NCBI GenBank assembly: GCA_007133365.1
Contig: SLMV01000127.1
Coordinates: forward strand, 1 to 7,973
Direction of reading: 5' to 3'
Length of the DNA stretch: 7,973 nucleotides
Origin: Clostridia bacterium
GTDB taxonomy: Bacteria; Bacillota; Sulfobacillia; SLMV01
Made by a program: the position numbers and the translations under genes. Of the stretch, positions 6,162-7,973 are shown one piece after another. The notes below the pieces were generated by a model, which did not search any database, had not been told where the DNA came from, and saw only the letters and a list, made by a program, of their open reading frames with translations. Positions within the stretch are counted from its first letter, which is position 1. Each line of letters begins with the position of its first letter.

Positions 6162-7175
6162 TCATCTTCGGGCGCGTTGCTCGAGGACGTCGATGGCCTC
6201 GGCCACCGTGGCAACCGGCACGATGTCCAATGGCAGGTCCAACCCGGCCACCTCCTGGGCATGCTGCTCGGGAACCAAAAACAGTTCCACTCCCGCCCGG
6301 TTTGCCGCATACGCTTTCAACCGGACGCCTCCGATCGGGCCCACTTCACCGCGGAGATTGACGGTGCCGGTGCAAGCCACCTTTCCCTCCCCGACCAACG
6401 GCTGATCGGGCGTCAATCGATCGATCATCGCCAAAGCAAAGGCCAGCCCGGCCGACGGTCCCCCGATGTGCCCGGCGTCGATTTCAATGTCGATGGGAAA
6501 ATCATAGTAGGGGTTCTTCGTCACCACGTTGATCCCGATCATCGCCGATTCGGGATGATCCGGCGATGCCCGAAGGGGCAATAAGGCTTCTCGGCGTTCA
6601 TCGTCGCGATAAAAGACCACGGGGAGTTCATCACCCGGCGCGTGTTGTCCCACCACGTCGAGTAACTCATCGGTCACCTGCGTGGTCTGCCCTCTCGCCT
6701 CGACGATAACGTCCTCGGGCTCGAGGATATCGATCGAAGGGGAGTCGGGCATCACCGAGAGCACAATCACGCCCTCCCCGCCGAGATCCACCTCGTAGCC
6801 TAAGTGATCCAACGCCACATACTTCGCCACATTTTGGCTTTCTCGCATCATCTCCCGGGTGCGTTCGAGATAATCATCGAAGGTTTCATCCGGGGCCAAG
6901 TGCACCTGCAAAGGTTTGACCTCGGCTCGCGGATACGCTAACCCGATCAGATACAATAGGAGATTGGCCTCACGGGTCAAGACGGTGGTCAACTGCAGTT
7001 CTCCGGTCGCATCCGGTGCGTCCACCACGATCATGGGAAAGACATCGGTGGATTGTCCCGGGACGCTCACCAAATGGCCCGATGGCACCCACCAGAGAAT
7101 CACAAGAAGACCAAGGACGATGAGCGCTCCCCTGGTTCTCGGATCCTGAAAGAACTGACGAATGGAAGAAACCAA
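6162..7175 (-). CDS. ylbL: YlbL-type membrane-anchored PDZ/Lon-like serine protease
   Basis: A 337-residue protein with the layout of the YlbL/SdrC family: a short cytoplasmic N-terminus, one membrane anchor (about 16-30), a conserved N-terminal region (LTTVLTREANLLLYL, 62-76; YLERTREMMRESQNVAKYVAL, about 102-122), a PDZ domain (about 128-200) and a Lon protease domain (about 205-335). The catalytic dyad is intact: Ser241 in GGPSAGLAFAL and Lys287 in GGVRLKAYAA, 46 residues apart, near the usual Lon spacing. The active site should face outside, acting on envelope or secreted proteins; in Bacillus relatives it is linked to protein quality control and cell division arrest. It starts at TTG 7175; a stop just upstream (7181-7179) rules out an earlier start, and a later one would remove the anchor. 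The AGGTG of the likely ribosome binding site is only four bases away, so initiation may be weak. yceD follows after 84 bases. Confidence 0.93.
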   Translation of the reverse strand: MVSSIRQFFQDPRTRGALIVLGLLVILWWVPSGHLVSVPGQSTDVFPMIVVDAPDATGELQLTTVLTREANLLLYLIGLAYPRAEVKPLQVHLAPDETFDDYLERTREMMRESQNVAKYVALDHLGYEVDLGGEGVIVLSVMPDSPSIDILEPEDVIVEARGQTTQVTDELLDVVGQHAPGDELPVVFYRDDERREALLPLRASPDHPESAMIGINVVTKNPYYDFPIDIEIDAGHIGGPSAGLAFALAMIDRLTPDQPLVGEGKVACTGTVNLRGEVGPIGGVRLKAYAANRAGVELFLVPEQHAQEVAGLDLPLDIVPVATVAEAIDVLEQRARR

Positions 7176-7458
7176 CCTTCACCTGCCAATCACGGCCTCA
7201 AAAAGCCCTCGTCCCGGCGCAATTTAGCGCTTACCCTATTCCTAAAGGGATCATCACGAAGAAAAATAGAAAAAGCCGTCCCGCCGCGTGCGAAAGAACA
7301 TTTCGAAACGAATGGGGGAATCTCACCATCACGCAATATGCCAAGGGAGTCCCCGAAAGACGAAAGCCAAACGCCCCCGCTTGGGCCGTTTCCACCAGGT
7401 GTCAAAAACCCGGCACCGAGCATCCTAACCCCATTCGATCAAGCCCCGGCCTGTTTCC
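7176..7458. other. Non-coding gap of 283 bases between the coiled-coil gene and ylbL
   Basis: No gene I can support lies here. A - strand reading frame of 77 codons (7423-7190) is open but resembles no known protein, has only a poor upstream site, and reads as low-complexity shadow sequence. Near its left end is a short inverted repeat GCGC/GCGC (7217-7220 and 7227-7230). Near 7404-7420 the - strand has a four-to-five-pair hairpin ending in TTTTT, a weak terminator candidate for the coiled-coil gene. TTGACA occurs on the - strand (7405-7400) without a matching -10. A promoter for ylbL should be here, but I cannot point to a convincing one. Confidence 0.5.
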
Positions 7459-7973
7459 CTATTTGGAATTCGGCGCGGTGCCCCGAGCCTTTCGATTTTT
7501 CGTCGAAGCCGCCTGCTGACGGGCTTTTTTGGATTCGGAGGCGATCCGGAGTTCCTTTCGGCCTTCGGCCACCCGTTCCAGCGCTTTTTGCATCACCCCG
7601 TGGATTTGTTTGAGCACATCGTCCGCATAGCGATACGCCTCTTCCCGTATCTGGCCGGCGATTTCCTCGGCCTCCTCAATGCGGTGCTTCGCTTCCTCCT
7701 CCGCTTGCTGTTTGATCTTGGACTCCGAGGTCAATTCCGCCGCATATTCCTTCGCCTCGCCCACCGTCCGATCCGCCTGGGACTTAGCATCCGATAGAAT
7801 CCGCTCACGCTCCATCACGATCGAACGGGCTTCGGCAATTTCTTCCGGTAAAACGGAACGAAGCTCGTCAAGCAGGGTGAAAAATTCCTGTTCGCTGATC
7901 ACCACCCGGTCACTTAAGGGTAAATGCATCCCGTCGGTGACGGCTGCCTCAATTTCATCAATAATGCTCCATA
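7459..7973 (-). CDS. Charged coiled-coil protein, ATP synthase subunit b-like family of Bacillota (5'-truncated by window edge)
   Basis: 170 residues are visible. An ATG at 7929 could start a 156-residue version, but the frame stays open to the window edge and the 14 codons before it encode WSIIDEIEAAVTDG. This continues smoothly into MHLPLSDRVVISEQEFFTLLDELRSVLPEEI in the style of a known Bacillota family, so the true start is likely outside. After LLDELRSVLPEE comes a long Glu/Lys/Arg/Ala-rich stretch (EARSIVMERERILSDAKSQA..., then EEEAKHRIEEAEEIAGQIREEA) with no prolines, strongly suggesting a long coiled coil, and a basic tail (KKARQQAASTKNRKARG). Related proteins are often annotated as 'ATPase' or F0 subunit b-like because of the coiled coil, and to my knowledge they occur near coaD and ylb genes. 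No membrane segment is visible, so it is not a true F0 subunit b. The function is unknown. Confidence 0.8.
   Translation of the reverse strand, partial: WSIIDEIEAAVTDGMHLPLSDRVVISEQEFFTLLDELRSVLPEEIAEARSIVMERERILSDAKSQADRTVGEAKEYAAELTSESKIKQQAEEEAKHRIEEAEEIAGQIREEAYRYADDVLKQIHGVMQKALERVAEGRKELRIASESKKARQQAASTKNRKARGTAPNSK

Noticed and set aside
7400..7405. Perfect TTGACA on the - strand
   Set aside because: No TATAAT-like sequence 16-18 bases downstream, so not called as a promoter.
7190..7423. Possible small gene of 77 codons on the - strand in the gap
   Set aside because: Weak start context, no recognisable motif, and a composition like random GC-rich sequence.
7053..7613. Open + strand frame of 186 codons across the gap right of ylbL
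   Set aside because: Covers parts of two supported - strand genes plus the gap; Pro/Arg/Lys/Ser-rich and matches nothing.
1..7973. CRISPR array, tRNA, rRNA, insertion sequence or phage attachment site
   Set aside because: No regular direct repeats, cloverleaf-type sequence, transposase-like protein or terminal inverted repeats were seen on either strand.

Overview
The window reads as a chromosomal segment of a moderately high-GC Bacillota (Firmicutes) bacterium. The main evidence is the gene set coiled-coil protein – YlbL-type Lon/PDZ protease – YceD/YlbN – rpmF, which follows Bacillus-type ylb gene order. Strong purine-rich Shine-Dalgarno sequences, a TTG start and a GTG start, and two extended -10 promoters fit this. 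A deep-branching thermophilic or acidophilic lineage (Sulfobacillus-like) is possible, but that is a guess from base composition and style.

Layout. Positions 1-1564 (+ strand) hold the 3' end of a nucleotide-sugar dehydrogenase, overlapped by a family 4-like glycosyltransferase. Positions 1533-5183 (- strand) hold three overlapping genes, in transcription order: an O-antigen polymerase/ligase-like (Wzy/WaaL family) membrane protein, a membrane-anchored protein with FG-GAP/VCBS-like acidic motifs, and a lipoprotein of unknown function. An extended -10 promoter at 5223-5228 lies just upstream. The lipoprotein and glycosyltransferase genes converge and overlap tail to tail by 32 bases. Positions 5331-7973 (- strand) are housekeeping: rpmF (ribosomal protein L32), yceD, a ylbL-like protease, and at the right edge the 5'-truncated gene of a charged coiled-coil protein. 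A hairpin at 5278-5302 after rpmF separates the two blocks. yceD-rpmF has its own well-formed promoter inside the ylbL-yceD gap.

How the genes fit together. The left block looks like the end of a surface or exopolysaccharide locus: nucleotide-sugar oxidation, sugar transfer, then polymerisation or ligation at the membrane, with two exported companion proteins of unknown role. The right block is ribosome and envelope-quality housekeeping. No mobile element, tRNA, rRNA or CRISPR array is visible. The least explained part is the Wzy-like / FG-GAP membrane protein / lipoprotein unit. It is the best candidate for an undescribed envelope system, but the sequence alone does not prove one.
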